DNA of 52,513 bases from a virus, in IMG/VR virus record IMGVR_UViG_3300025345_000016, positions 1-52,513 of that record, one strand, 5' to 3'. This document shows positions 8,338 to 17,073 of this stretch, in pieces. Below the pieces are notes generated by a model. It saw only the letters and a list, made by a program, of their open reading frames with translations, searched no databases and was not told the origin of the DNA. The position numbers and the translations under genes are program-made. Every line of letters starts with the position of its first letter. The stretch's first letter is position 1.

Positions 8338-8820
8338 TTAATCCCAAAAGATAATATAAATATCGGGAAATATTAATTGATGGTTTACAGATATATCAAG
8401 TATCATTTTTAATGAAAGAAAATTACTCAAATTTTCGTATAAAATCAAACCAGAAAAAGGAATATTTTGTTTATTTATGTCTAAATTATTGTTTATGAAA
8501 ATTTGTTTTAATACTACATCTTGATTTTGAGAAATTATGAAAATTTTTTGAATTTTTAGTAATGATGGATTAGTATATTCAATTTGAACTTCATTAAGAG
8601 TATTGGAATAAAAAAGGATATTATCGTTTATTTGGATAGGGGGATTAATAATTACATCTTTAAATTCAACTTTTTTAACAAGAAATGTTTCAAAATTAGT
8701 AAATATTTGAAGTGTTTTTAGTATAACATTTTTTGTTTTTAAATTTAAAAATGGATACTTATCTAAAAGTAATCTTTCACTTTGAAATATATCATTTATT
8801 AATTTAAATATGGAACGCAT
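8338..8820 (-). CDS. hypothetical tail-region protein (160 aa), paralog of the next gene
   Basis: The N-terminal 29 residues are nearly identical to those of the 173-aa neighbour (shared core DIFQSERLLLDKYP and LNLKTK), while the remainder has diverged. It overlaps that gene by 17 bp. The DNA is also similar over the shared block, showing tandem duplication. The product is beta-rich with many Ile/Asn. Position between sheath and PrkA suggests a tail-completion or neck function, but no family is recognised. Confidence 0.75.
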   Translation of the reverse strand: MRSIFKLINDIFQSERLLLDKYPFLNLKTKNVILKTLQIFTNFETFLVKKVEFKDVIINPPIQINDNILFYSNTLNEVQIEYTNPSLLKIQKIFIISQNQDVVLKQIFINNNLDINKQNIPFSGLILYENLSNFLSLKMILDISVNHQLIFPDIYIIFWD

Positions 8821-9325
8821 GGATATATATTTCCGGAAATTTCATTTGTAAATAATTGGGAGTGTTTTCTATAAGATTTTCGAAAATTATGGAAATGTTA
8901 TATATATTGTCTTGCGGAAATTTAAGATAAAGAAAATTTTTAAATATATCGTTATAAATATAATAGGAATGATTAACAACGATTTTTATTATCGTTGATG
9001 GATCAGAAATATCATTTTCAAAAATTCTTAAAAAAAGATATTTCGGATTTTGAGAAACAATGTTATTAATCAAAATAGTAAGATTAAGGGGATTTCCATT
9101 TGTTTGGAAAATCATTTTACTGTCGGAATCTAAAAAAGTATATAATGGTTGAATAATACAATCTTCAATTTTTATTTTTTGAAAAATACTATCCATATTG
9201 TTAATTATTTCATCAAGAAGTTTATCTAATTCTTTTTTTGTTTTGAGATTTAATACAGGATATTTATCTAATAATAATCTTTCACTTTGGAAAATATCTT
9301 TTATTAAAAGAAAAATATTTTTCAT
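8804..9325 (-). CDS. hypothetical tail-region protein (173 aa), paralog of the preceding gene
   Basis: Begins at ATG 9325, whose A is also the last base of the sheath gene's stop (TAATG). The N-terminus (LIKDIFQSERLLLDKYP) is repeated in the 160-aa neighbour. The rest is a beta-rich, Ile/Asn-rich sequence. A terminal-interaction helix plus a variable domain would fit two related adaptor proteins that bind the same partner, but this is inference. No known family recognised. Confidence 0.75.
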   Translation of the reverse strand: MKNIFLLIKDIFQSERLLLDKYPVLNLKTKKELDKLLDEIINNMDSIFQKIKIEDCIIQPLYTFLDSDSKMIFQTNGNPLNLTILINNIVSQNPKYLFLRIFENDISDPSTIIKIVVNHSYYIYNDIFKNFLYLKFPQDNIYNISIIFENLIENTPNYLQMKFPEIYIHAFHI

Positions 9326-11472
9326 TAGTGTGCCGTAATCATGTTATAAATTATTGTTGTTAACCATGGTCTTAATAATTCCACTTTATTTACAATAATA
9401 ACTCCCGCCTCTAATGAAACGGGAATATCGGGCGGTATATCAGATGGATCTCTAACAACGATTATTCTTAATATTTTAGAAGAGGGACCTAAAACGGGAC
9501 CAAATGATGTATTACTTTTTAAAATGTTTAAATTTAATTCAAGTTCGGTTCTTAAACGATTAATAATTTGAGAAGATAATGCATATTTTCTTGTGTATCT
9601 TAATGCAATTTTCTTTTGTCTCCAATTGAAATAATCAAGTGCCTTAATGGTATTTTGATATTTTCTATCAATTTGTGGTCCCTTATAAGATGTTCTTTGA
9701 TGCCAAGATTGAAATATTCCATCATATATTAAACATACATCAATTCCGCCATTAATTAATGCATCAAATAATACCGGACCAAATACTTCAATGGAATAAT
9801 CGGGTCTTTCTACAATATCTCTTAAATTAATAGGTTCCGCAGATGTTGGTTTAGAAATAACTGGTTCTCCAACACTTTGTCCCATTCTTGCACAAGATAA
9901 ATAAAACCCAGGTAATCTTTCCTTATCATATGTTATTAACCATGGATTGACAATATTAACCCTTTCATTATTGACATAATTTATCCAATAATTTTTAACA
10001 TTTTCCAATGATTGTGGGGTTATGGAATAGGCAATACTATTGGTTGAATATGAAGTTTGTATATTTGCACTATCAGTTAAAGTTATTGTTTTTAAATTAT
10101 CATAAGTTAATTGTTTTCCAATGACATATTTAATTTTTGATAGTGGAAATGTTATAATATTATTTACATCATCATTATTAACATCGTTTCTATCTAATAC
10201 AATAATAAAACTTTTACTATCATCAGTAAATACAATATAATCATAACCTGGATTATAAGATGGATCTGTGCCAGTATATTCTATTTTAACTACATCAGTA
10301 ATAGTTATATTTGATACTCCTATTGTTTGTAATCCGGTGTTTTCAGTAACTAAATATGAATATTCACTTCCCATATTATTATTTCCCACTTTCCAATCAT
10401 AATCATATAATGGTAAATCGGGTGCAATAAAACATCTTATAGGATTGGAATATAAAGGATCATTTTGTTGTATAATAAAATCAATTAAACCATTCAAAAC
10501 ATCATCATTCATGGTTAATACGGTAATCTCATAAGGTATTTCATTTTCAAATGTTAATTCAGTTATTTTGTTTAATGCATTAAAATAAGATTCTTCGTCT
10601 TGTGAAACTAATGGAATAACATAAAATGCCTTTTTTTGTGCCATGTTCTTTAAAAGTATATTACATCCGACAAATAATAAATTATCTAAATCATCAATAA
10701 CATCACCACCAAAATTGGTTTTTACTTTTATTGTATTATCAATTTTAATAACGAGAGGTTTTCCTTCATTATCTTTAAATGATTTAAATACACGATAAAT
10801 TCCATTTAAAGTTATATTTTCTATTGTAAATTGAGAACCATCAACATCAACGGGAAATAATTTATAAGTTTCATAAATATCAAGATTAGAAATGTTACTA
10901 CAATCACCAGATAAAATTTGACACTTAATTTTATTGGGAGGAATAATATCAATAATTTCTAATTCAATAGATGATGTTTTTAATATTAAATTTTTTTCTA
11001 ATATAACACCATATGAGGTAAGAGAGGAATTAGAAATAAATTCTACATTTGAACCAGAACAATTTATTTTTTTCAAGAAGATATTACCCAAAAATAAATT
11101 AAAATTGCCGCCAGAAATATTAAGTAATTTAAAACGATTATTATCCTCCTCCACAATATAATCAATATTTGGTCTTAATGTTATTTTTACGCCTTTATAA
11201 TATGTATATAATTCATATCTTGGTTTAACATATGTTCTTTTACTTTTAGGAGAAATATAAAAGTTATAGTTAACGGGAAATTCATTGGGATTAAAAATAA
11301 AATTTAAGTAAAAATTGGTTCCACTAGTATAAGTATTTTCTTCACTAAATTCTCTATCAACCAAAGGTAAAACGGGACCAATAATACATGCGGTAAATTC
11401 TACGGAAGGTAATTCTTGTATTTCATCTAGGAAAATATTATAAATTCTTACTGGTGAAAAAGGAATATTCAT
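9325..11472 (-). CDS. contractile tail sheath protein (715 aa), putative
   Basis: The start (SPVRIYNIFLDEIQELPSVE then FTACIIGP) resembles the opening strand region of sheath proteins, in which a short leader is followed by an alanine-rich strand ending in IGP. The centre is a long beta-rich insertion, and the C-terminus contains the LRPWLTTIIYNMI segment. The C-terminal third includes a YFNWRQKKIALRYTRKYA segment and an RLRTELELNLNILK helix, consistent with the conserved sheath core that forms the contractile lattice. It is long compared with T4 gp18 (659 residues) but in range for jumbo phages. The gene is first in the run leading to PrkA, VWA and portal and has an ACATT box 9 nt before its ATG. 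A different large virion protein is possible. Confidence 0.6.
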   Translation of the reverse strand: MNIPFSPVRIYNIFLDEIQELPSVEFTACIIGPVLPLVDREFSEENTYTSGTNFYLNFIFNPNEFPVNYNFYISPKSKRTYVKPRYELYTYYKGVKITLRPNIDYIVEEDNNRFKLLNISGGNFNLFLGNIFLKKINCSGSNVEFISNSSLTSYGVILEKNLILKTSSIELEIIDIIPPNKIKCQILSGDCSNISNLDIYETYKLFPVDVDGSQFTIENITLNGIYRVFKSFKDNEGKPLVIKIDNTIKVKTNFGGDVIDDLDNLLFVGCNILLKNMAQKKAFYVIPLVSQDEESYFNALNKITELTFENEIPYEITVLTMNDDVLNGLIDFIIQQNDPLYSNPIRCFIAPDLPLYDYDWKVGNNNMGSEYSYLVTENTGLQTIGVSNITITDVVKIEYTGTDPSYNPGYDYIVFTDDSKSFIIVLDRNDVNNDDVNNIITFPLSKIKYVIGKQLTYDNLKTITLTDSANIQTSYSTNSIAYSITPQSLENVKNYWINYVNNERVNIVNPWLITYDKERLPGFYLSCARMGQSVGEPVISKPTSAEPINLRDIVERPDYSIEVFGPVLFDALINGGIDVCLIYDGIFQSWHQRTSYKGPQIDRKYQNTIKALDYFNWRQKKIALRYTRKYALSSQIINRLRTELELNLNILKSNTSFGPVLGPSSKILRIIVVRDPSDIPPDIPVSLEAGVIIVNKVELLRPWLTTIIYNMITAH

Positions 11473-11481
11473 ACATTATAA

Positions 11482-11487
11482 AATGTC
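11482..11487 (-). promoter_or_regulatory. ACATT promoter box of the sheath unit
   Basis: GACATT on the minus strand, with 9 nt before the sheath ATG. The box lies in the downstream arm of an inverted repeat (AAAATGTC / GACATTTT, 11480-11503) just after the 107-aa gene, so the same DNA may also weakly terminate upstream transcription. Confidence 0.6.
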
Positions 11488-11502
11488 GCCATTAAGACAT
11501 TT

Positions 11503-11826
11503 TTATTTTTTTCTTTGTTTTTCAACTATTTTACTTCTTTTTAATTTTCCTTTTCTTTTGGCAAGTTCTTTTAATTTTCTTGCCTTTGGTTCATCTTTGG
11601 GATGCCAAATGGATGTAACAACGGTTCTTCCTCCTCTTTTTCCTTTTCTACTTACTACTGCAATGGTTAAAAGATGGCGATACCCATCTTTATCATATAC
11701 TTCTTTTCTGCGATATTTAGTTGCATCAGGAGGATCTTTTCTAATTTTTTGAATAATATAATTTGGTGTTTCTTCTACATATAAAAAATCATCAGGATGT
11801 ATTTTATTATTTTTCTTTTTTGTCAT
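11503..11826 (-). CDS. small basic protein (107 aa)
   Basis: Very rich in Lys and Arg, especially at both ends (MTKKKNNK..., KLKELAKRKGKLKRSK), with a central YRRKEVYDKDGYRHLLTIAVVSRKG segment that could form a small beta domain. Basic charge suggests nucleic-acid binding or DNA packaging association. It starts 9 nt after the tmRNA 3-prime end, so tmRNA and this gene are probably on one transcript. No family recognised. Confidence 0.75.
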   Translation of the reverse strand: MTKKKNNKIHPDDFLYVEETPNYIIQKIRKDPPDATKYRRKEVYDKDGYRHLLTIAVVSRKGKRGGRTVVTSIWHPKDEPKARKLKELAKRKGKLKRSKIVEKQRKK

Positions 11827-11834
11827 TTTTTAAA

Positions 11835-11996
11835 TGGAGGTGGCGGGAGTTGAACCCGCGTCCTCTGGAATCCGTTTTTAGAAAAAATCAAAAAAAATAA
11901 AAAAAGAAAAATCTATAGATCTACTCGTCCGTTATGCGTATACCGTTGCACTTCTCAAAATCAAAGATTCCAGAGTCGAAACCCACTTTCACCCCC
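11835..11996 (-). ncRNA. ssrA: tmRNA (ssrA), unusually short at about 162 nt
   Basis: The 5-prime end GGGGGTG pairs with CACCTCC before discriminator A, giving a 7-bp acceptor stem with the G3-U pair also present in E. coli tmRNA. The 5-prime part continues GTGGGTTTCGACT, the typical tmRNA D-region. The T arm is GCGGG-TTCAACT-CCCGC (11843-11859). A perfect 10-bp P2 helix joins CTCTGGAATC (11966-11975) with GATTCCAGAG (11863-11872). Only 93 nt lie between the P2 strands, so the four pseudoknots of standard tmRNA (about 350 nt) cannot all fit. A possible tag frame GCA ACG GTA TAC GCA TAA (11932-11949) would encode ATVYA; this reading is tentative. CCA is not encoded. A GACATT box lies 5 nt before the 5-prime end. 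Confidence 0.88.
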
Positions 11997-12001
11997 ATAA
12001 A

Positions 12002-12007
12002 AATGTC
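12002..12007 (-). promoter_or_regulatory. ACATT promoter box of the tmRNA
   Basis: GACATT on the minus strand, followed by five A/T bases and then G1 of the tmRNA acceptor stem. Since this gene makes an untranslated 5-prime end, the box here cannot be a translation signal. Confidence 0.65.
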
Positions 12008-13748
12008 ACACGAAGAAAGAAAATATTTTGTATTTATCTAATATATTTAAATTTAATAATTTCGGTGTTGGTCTTAATGGATCAATAACTCCAACATAAT
12101 AAGAATAATCACTCGGAATATTTCTTATTACTTCATTGAAATTATAAGGTGTTTCGTCGGGAATTAAATTGGTAATAACATCGGAATTGTAATTTGTAAC
12201 AAAAATAACAAAATTTTTAGGAAGGCAATATATTTCATGAAATGGATAATCATTGTCTACTCTAAAAGACAACTCTTTATCTAATGCATTTTTATCATAA
12301 ATAATATAAATTTCATCAAATCTTTCAAGTGTTTCTCTGAAAATTAAAATTCTATTTCCAATATTATTAAAATCAATTCTAAATGGAACTGGATATATTT
12401 TATTTTCAATTAAACCGAAAGAACCAATTATTTTTCCCCCAATATCACTAGAAGTTAATACAATATCCATAGATAATAAATTGTTATTTAATTTTTGTAT
12501 GTTAATATTTGGTTCGGTTCTAATTAAAATCATATTTGTATTTCTTACAACATTATTATAACGCATTATTTCATTTATATAAAACTTGATATTAATACCA
12601 CTTTCAATATCTTCTCTTTTTATACCACCAAAATTAAAAACAAAAATTTTTTTATTCGAAGGATTATAATCATTAATATATTTTAAATCAAGATTGGGAT
12701 TATTGATAAGAAGTATGAAATCTTGTAAAATTTCAGAACTTAAAACATCATCACTTGAATTTACTTTAATATTGAGTAATTGTGGCGTAAAAATAGAATG
12801 ATTTTTTAATAAGTAGGTATTAAGTTTAAAAAGATTGTGGCCATCAAAGGAAATTAAGTTTCCTTCTTCATCACTTACGGCAAACATTAAATCCACATCT
12901 AATGGATAATAGTATACATTTTTCCAATCATCTTCATTATAAATTATAATTCTATCCGGTTTCTTTTCTTCTTGTATTGTTTTGAATTCTCCTGAAGTAA
13001 TTTGATAATAATTTGAATTTAAATTTGGATTAGTATTAAAACCTAAAAATTTGTTTGGCATATATTCAAAATTCTCGTCATAAATCAAATACAATAATAG
13101 ATTATTTAAATATTGTTCTCTTTCTAGGGAATATTCTAATGCAAAATTGATACCATCTCTTTGTGTGTTATTATAATATCCAACAAATCTTATTCCTCCT
13201 ATAACATGCAATGAGGTAATGAAAGATGGAAGTTCGGGAATAATCCTTTGATAAAATGAACCAATATTCGGATCAATGACACCATGCCAATAAGTATAAA
13301 GTAAAAATACAGAAGAATATTTATCATAAGTAATGTATTTAAATATTTTAAAACACGGATCACCACTAAATATTAAACCATTATAAACAAATGTTTGATT
13401 TCCTATATAAATACAATTATAATTACTTGGTTCAGATGGGGATGCAGGACAATCCGTTATAACAACTTTCAAGGGTGTCCCTATTACAAGATTATCTAAA
13501 AAACTATGATATTGAATTTTAACAAAAGTTAAACCGAATTTGATTTCATAACTAACAATATTTAAATTTAAATTAACACTATTTTCTTGATAATTTGTCC
13601 ATTTAACATTTTCAACCAATATTGTGGGTCCATAATTGTTGTTTTGAGATACAAATGTTGATATAAATGGATAAGATAAATTAGATTCATGTTTTAAAGT
13701 GGATTTTACAATTGCATGGAAAGAAGGAATGATATTTTTAATTAACAT
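12006..13748 (-). CDS. hypothetical virion protein (580 aa)
   Basis: Starts one base after the tail-fibre stop (13750) and ends by the tmRNA promoter. Beta-rich, with many Asn, Tyr and Ile and short loops (for example SGDPCFKIFKYITYDKYSS, DGINFALEYSLEREQ), as in baseplate, fibre-associated or decoration proteins. No enzyme motif, signal peptide or membrane segment. Because it is directly downstream of and probably co-translated with the tail fibre, a tail or fibre-attachment role is plausible. Family not recognised. Confidence 0.7.
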   Translation of the reverse strand: MLIKNIIPSFHAIVKSTLKHESNLSYPFISTFVSQNNNYGPTILVENVKWTNYQENSVNLNLNIVSYEIKFGLTFVKIQYHSFLDNLVIGTPLKVVITDCPASPSEPSNYNCIYIGNQTFVYNGLIFSGDPCFKIFKYITYDKYSSVFLLYTYWHGVIDPNIGSFYQRIIPELPSFITSLHVIGGIRFVGYYNNTQRDGINFALEYSLEREQYLNNLLLYLIYDENFEYMPNKFLGFNTNPNLNSNYYQITSGEFKTIQEEKKPDRIIIYNEDDWKNVYYYPLDVDLMFAVSDEEGNLISFDGHNLFKLNTYLLKNHSIFTPQLLNIKVNSSDDVLSSEILQDFILLINNPNLDLKYINDYNPSNKKIFVFNFGGIKREDIESGINIKFYINEIMRYNNVVRNTNMILIRTEPNINIQKLNNNLLSMDIVLTSSDIGGKIIGSFGLIENKIYPVPFRIDFNNIGNRILIFRETLERFDEIYIIYDKNALDKELSFRVDNDYPFHEIYCLPKNFVIFVTNYNSDVITNLIPDETPYNFNEVIRNIPSDYSYYVGVIDPLRPTPKLLNLNILDKYKIFSFFV

Positions 13749-13749
13749 G

Positions 13750-15180
13750 TTACAAATATAGATAAACCAATTTCATTAAGAAATAAGATGGTGAACTTGT
13801 GGGATTTTCGATAATAAAGAAAGAGTCGATATTATTAAGTATAGTATTAAAAACTTTTTTACTTAAAACATACCATATTTCTCCATCACTAATAGCATCA
13901 TCTATATCTCCCGTATCTGTTCTGATATTTATCCTATTTTCAACGGTTATATTCAATAATATTGCCCCAACATGGGTATTTTCTATAATACTTCTATCAA
14001 TAGTAAAATATTGTGTTTGTCCCGGTCTTAGTATATACTTTTTTCTTATCGTATCATATTCATAACAACATTCGGGAATATTTTTTATTTGTTCTTTTAA
14101 TATTAATTCAAAATATTGTCCATTAGAAAATTCTTTATTAAAAGGCAAATCGTATAAAACATTAAAATATTTTGGAATGGTGTTATAATGAATTTTATAT
14201 TTTAATAATACAGTTTTTGGGTCTCCCTCAATAGAAATATAGTTATAAATAAATTCTATATTATCAATTAAAGTAAAATTACGCGTAGTATCATAAGTTA
14301 ATAAGGAAGAATAATCATATAAATCATTGGTTCTTAATGCAACTGTGGGAGATAAAATTTTAGTATGATATATACCTCTTCTACTTACAAAATTAAATGG
14401 TATAGAAACAATAACACCACTTACATTTTCAGAAAGAAAAACATTCTTAATACGATAATTGCCATTAAATTCATAATATAATCCATCAAGATACAAATTG
14501 TTTATTGCATTAAAATCCATAGAAGAAAAATTTACTTGAAAATATTCTAAACCTCCATAATAAATATAAAAATGTTCAATATAATTGCATTTTAAAGATA
14601 AATTAAGTGCATAATCAGGACTGGTAATATATAAAAAATTAATATTACCAACATCAATATTTAAAGATTTTATTACTGTATCTGGTATGTCTTGCCTATA
14701 ATAAATATAAAGATTTTCTAATGTTGATTTAATAATTATGTTATTAAAAGTGTTAATGTTAAATGCAGTTTCGGGACATAGTCCATCTTGAATGGGGAAA
14801 TTTTCATTAGTAAAATAAATTACTTTTTGTTTAGTGTTAACCCAAACACCATTTACGGAAGAATAAACATTAATTTTTAAAGGATCATATGGTGTTCCAC
14901 TGTTTATACCATTTTTTCTTAAATAATAAAAAGTATTGGTTTCTTTTACATATGCAATTTGATTATCATTTAAATCAATGGTATCTTGCAAATATAAACT
15001 TTGAACATTTTCGAAAAATAATATTTGATTTGCACTTATATTTAATTCAACAAATTCTAATCCATCTTCTGTTGATTTAACAGCAACAAATTTATTTCCT
15101 TGTCCTAAATAAGAATTAGGAGTATCATTTAATTCTAAAAAAGTTTCAGGACAATCACAACAAGGTTTAATAATTGACAT
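13750..15180 (-). CDS. tail fibre protein (476 aa)
   Basis: Residues about 14-44 contain the widespread phage-fibre motif: FLELNDTPNSYLGQGNKF followed by VAVKSTEDGLEFVEL. This corresponds to the F-L-x-L-x-D-T-P-x-S-Y-x-G-Q-x-G-K repeat that precedes receptor-binding regions in many tail fibres. The rest is beta-rich with repeated short strands, consistent with a fibre or beta-helix domain. Cys cluster at the N-terminus (PCCDCPE) is odd for a fibre. It is divergent to the terminase gene, sharing an inverted promoter pair between them. It has an ACATT box with 10-nt spacing and no Shine-Dalgarno. Confidence 0.72.
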   Translation of the reverse strand: MSIIKPCCDCPETFLELNDTPNSYLGQGNKFVAVKSTEDGLEFVELNISANQILFFENVQSLYLQDTIDLNDNQIAYVKETNTFYYLRKNGINSGTPYDPLKINVYSSVNGVWVNTKQKVIYFTNENFPIQDGLCPETAFNINTFNNIIIKSTLENLYIYYRQDIPDTVIKSLNIDVGNINFLYITSPDYALNLSLKCNYIEHFYIYYGGLEYFQVNFSSMDFNAINNLYLDGLYYEFNGNYRIKNVFLSENVSGVIVSIPFNFVSRRGIYHTKILSPTVALRTNDLYDYSSLLTYDTTRNFTLIDNIEFIYNYISIEGDPKTVLLKYKIHYNTIPKYFNVLYDLPFNKEFSNGQYFELILKEQIKNIPECCYEYDTIRKKYILRPGQTQYFTIDRSIIENTHVGAILLNITVENRINIRTDTGDIDDAISDGEIWYVLSKKVFNTILNNIDSFFIIENPTSSPSYFLMKLVYLYL

Positions 15181-15181
15181 T
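15176..15181 (+). promoter_or_regulatory. ACATT promoter box of terminase
   Basis: GACATT with 10 nt before the terminase ATG at 15192. It overlaps the start codon of the divergent fibre gene (CAT at 15178-15180) and is the mirror of the box at 15191-15196. Confidence 0.62.
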
Positions 15182-15190
15182 ACAAATTAA

Positions 15191-15196
15191 AATGTC
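15191..15196 (-). promoter_or_regulatory. ACATT promoter box of the tail-fibre unit
   Basis: GACATT on the minus strand with 10 nt before the fibre ATG. It contains the terminase start codon on the other strand. The flanking arms ATTGACAT (15174-15181) and ATGTCAAT (15192-15199) are exact inverted repeats. Confidence 0.62.
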
Positions 15197-16790
15197 AATA
15201 GATTTAACCAAATATGTCAATAAAATTATTCCTCCAGATGTATATGTTTTAAGAGAACCATTAAAACCATTGTTTAAAATAGAAAAGGGAGATACAAAAG
15301 TATTTATTGCATCAAGATCAGTTGGAAAATCTTATACGATGGGAACTATTGCACTATTACTTGCGAGATTGCAAAGTAATTTAAAAATAGGATATTTTTT
15401 GCCAACCGATCAACAAATTAAAATAACGGTCGAGGAAACATTCAATCGTATTATTAATAACTCTCCTCAATTACTTTTAATGTATTCAAATATTTCTTTA
15501 GGAAAACAAAGAGTCTATATGAAAAAATTTAAAAATAATTCAGTTATATATTTTAGGCATCAGATAGTTAAAACGGAGGATGAGAAGGGAATAAAAATAA
15601 GAGGTGCGCATCCAGATGTTATTATATTTGATGAGTGTCAAGATTTACATTATGATTTTGTTGATAAAATTCGTCCTACTATTATATCATCAAAATATGG
15701 AATAGAATTTTATGCTGGAACATTCAAAACCGAATATCATTTATCATATGATATGTGGTATGAAGGAACAAGACATGAATATATGGTTATATGTCCCAAT
15801 TGTAAAACAGAAAACTTTGCGACAAGAGAAAATATAGATTATGACAATATTTCATATGGCCCTTTTTGTATTAAGTGTAAAACCCAATTAACAAGAAAAA
15901 TTATCAAAGAAAATGGAAAATTAGTGCAAACTAATCCTAATGGAAAATATTTATCGTTAAGATTATCTTCTTTGTTTGCATACTGGATACCATGGAAAGT
16001 TATTGAAAAACAAAGATTAAATACTTATGAGGCATTCGTAAACGAAATTGTTGGAGAACCCATACAATTACAAGATAAAATTATTACGGAAAATGATATA
16101 AGAAAAAATTGCGAAAATTATGATTTTATTAATGTTTATGACCCAACACAACAATATATTTTATTTGGGGGAATAGATTGGGCAGGTGACATGACATATA
16201 CCGTTTTAACGATACTTGGTTATAAAGATGAAAAATTTTATGTTTTATTTGTTAAAAAATATACAGGAACAGAAGGAATAAAAAATACCGTTCATTTAAA
16301 TGTAGAAAAAGATTTAATGCGATTTAGACCGGTTAGGATATTTGGCGATTGGGGAATGGGATTAGGAAGAAATTCATATTTAGAAAGCAAGGGATTTCCT
16401 ATCTTTGAATTTGAATTTACAGGAGGAGATAATCCTCCTAAATATTCTGAATCAAGAGGTCGTTTTATCGGTTCTAAATATCGTTTAATGGAAATGTTTA
16501 TTAAAGACTTAAAAAGTGGAAAAATAAAATTTCCAAGATATGAAATTATTGCACCATTTATAAGAGAATATACAACATATACAAGAACAGAATATAAATC
16601 AAGAAAGGAACCATATTTAACATACGAAAAGGAAGATCCGGAGGCATTAGATGATTCATTTATGTCTTTAATACTTGCATATGGTGCCGCAATAACTTAC
16701 TTATCTAATACTTATACCGGTTCTTCTATTGAAGTATCTTCTTCGTTAGACAAAATATATGGAATTTATGATTGGGATATTATAGTTTAA
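15192..16790 (+). CDS. terminase large subunit (532 aa)
   Basis: Motor that pumps DNA into the procapsid and cuts it. The ATPase domain has a Walker A-like ASRSVGKS (40-47) and Walker B IIFDE (144-148). A zinc site follows with Cys at 201, 204, 226 and 229 (CPNC...CIKC), as in lambda gpA-like terminases. The RNase H-like nuclease domain begins with GGIDWAGD (326-333) and has GDWGMG and PEALDDSF carrying further acidic residues. A frame is open from 15174, but the ATG at 15192 (MSIDLTKYV) is chosen because it stands 10 nt after the ACATT box. It is one of the few plus-strand genes and converges with the chaperone genes (10-bp overlap at 16780-16790). No small terminase was identified. Confidence 0.9.
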   Translation: MSIDLTKYVNKIIPPDVYVLREPLKPLFKIEKGDTKVFIASRSVGKSYTMGTIALLLARLQSNLKIGYFLPTDQQIKITVEETFNRIINNSPQLLLMYSNISLGKQRVYMKKFKNNSVIYFRHQIVKTEDEKGIKIRGAHPDVIIFDECQDLHYDFVDKIRPTIISSKYGIEFYAGTFKTEYHLSYDMWYEGTRHEYMVICPNCKTENFATRENIDYDNISYGPFCIKCKTQLTRKIIKENGKLVQTNPNGKYLSLRLSSLFAYWIPWKVIEKQRLNTYEAFVNEIVGEPIQLQDKIITENDIRKNCENYDFINVYDPTQQYILFGGIDWAGDMTYTVLTILGYKDEKFYVLFVKKYTGTEGIKNTVHLNVEKDLMRFRPVRIFGDWGMGLGRNSYLESKGFPIFEFEFTGGDNPPKYSESRGRFIGSKYRLMEMFIKDLKSGKIKFPRYEIIAPFIREYTTYTRTEYKSRKEPYLTYEKEDPEALDDSFMSLILAYGAAITYLSNTYTGSSIEVSSSLDKIYGIYDWDIIV

Positions 16791-17073
16791 TTGTGATTTT
16801 CTTTGGAAATGATTCAACAATCTTTTTAATTCTTTCTTGTTTAATTGGATCTTCTTTTATAAATTCGGTATAAATATTAGACAATATTTCAACTATCATT
16901 TTGGCGGAAGGATTATCTAAATTTATTTCACTAGAAAGTTGCAATAAATTGGTTATCCCATTTGACAAAAACAACATTAATATTTTTTGTATTACGATTG
17001 CATAAAGATATTCTTCAAATATATCGGTTTTTTCCGGATCTTTAAATAAATAAAGTATTATCCTTGATAAATA
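16780..17073 (-). CDS. tail assembly chaperone, -1 frameshift extension (about 97 aa)
   Basis: The minus-strand frame ending at 16780 is open well upstream of its first ATG (16977), into the end of the 190-aa gene, but has no ATG, GTG or TTG in that part. It is reached from the upstream gene by a -1 shift on CCCAAAT (17073-17079). The extension then reads YLSRIILYLFKDPEKTD... and ends ...SFPKKITIKL. The fusion would be about 283 residues. This is the arrangement of lambda G/GT-type tail assembly chaperones, in which the extended product binds the tape measure protein. A separate 65-aa gene from 16977 cannot be excluded. Confidence 0.6.
   Translation of the reverse strand, partial: YLSRIILYLFKDPEKTDIFEEYLYAIVIQKILMLFLSNGITNLLQLSSEINLDNPSAKMIVEILSNIYTEFIKEDPIKQERIKKIVESFPKKITIKL

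Noticed and set aside
11835-11996. Split tRNA or tRNA with an intron
   Set aside because: The GGGGGTG...GTTTCGAC 5-prime end, lack of an anticodon arm and the 10-bp P2 helix fit tmRNA and not a tRNA with an intron.
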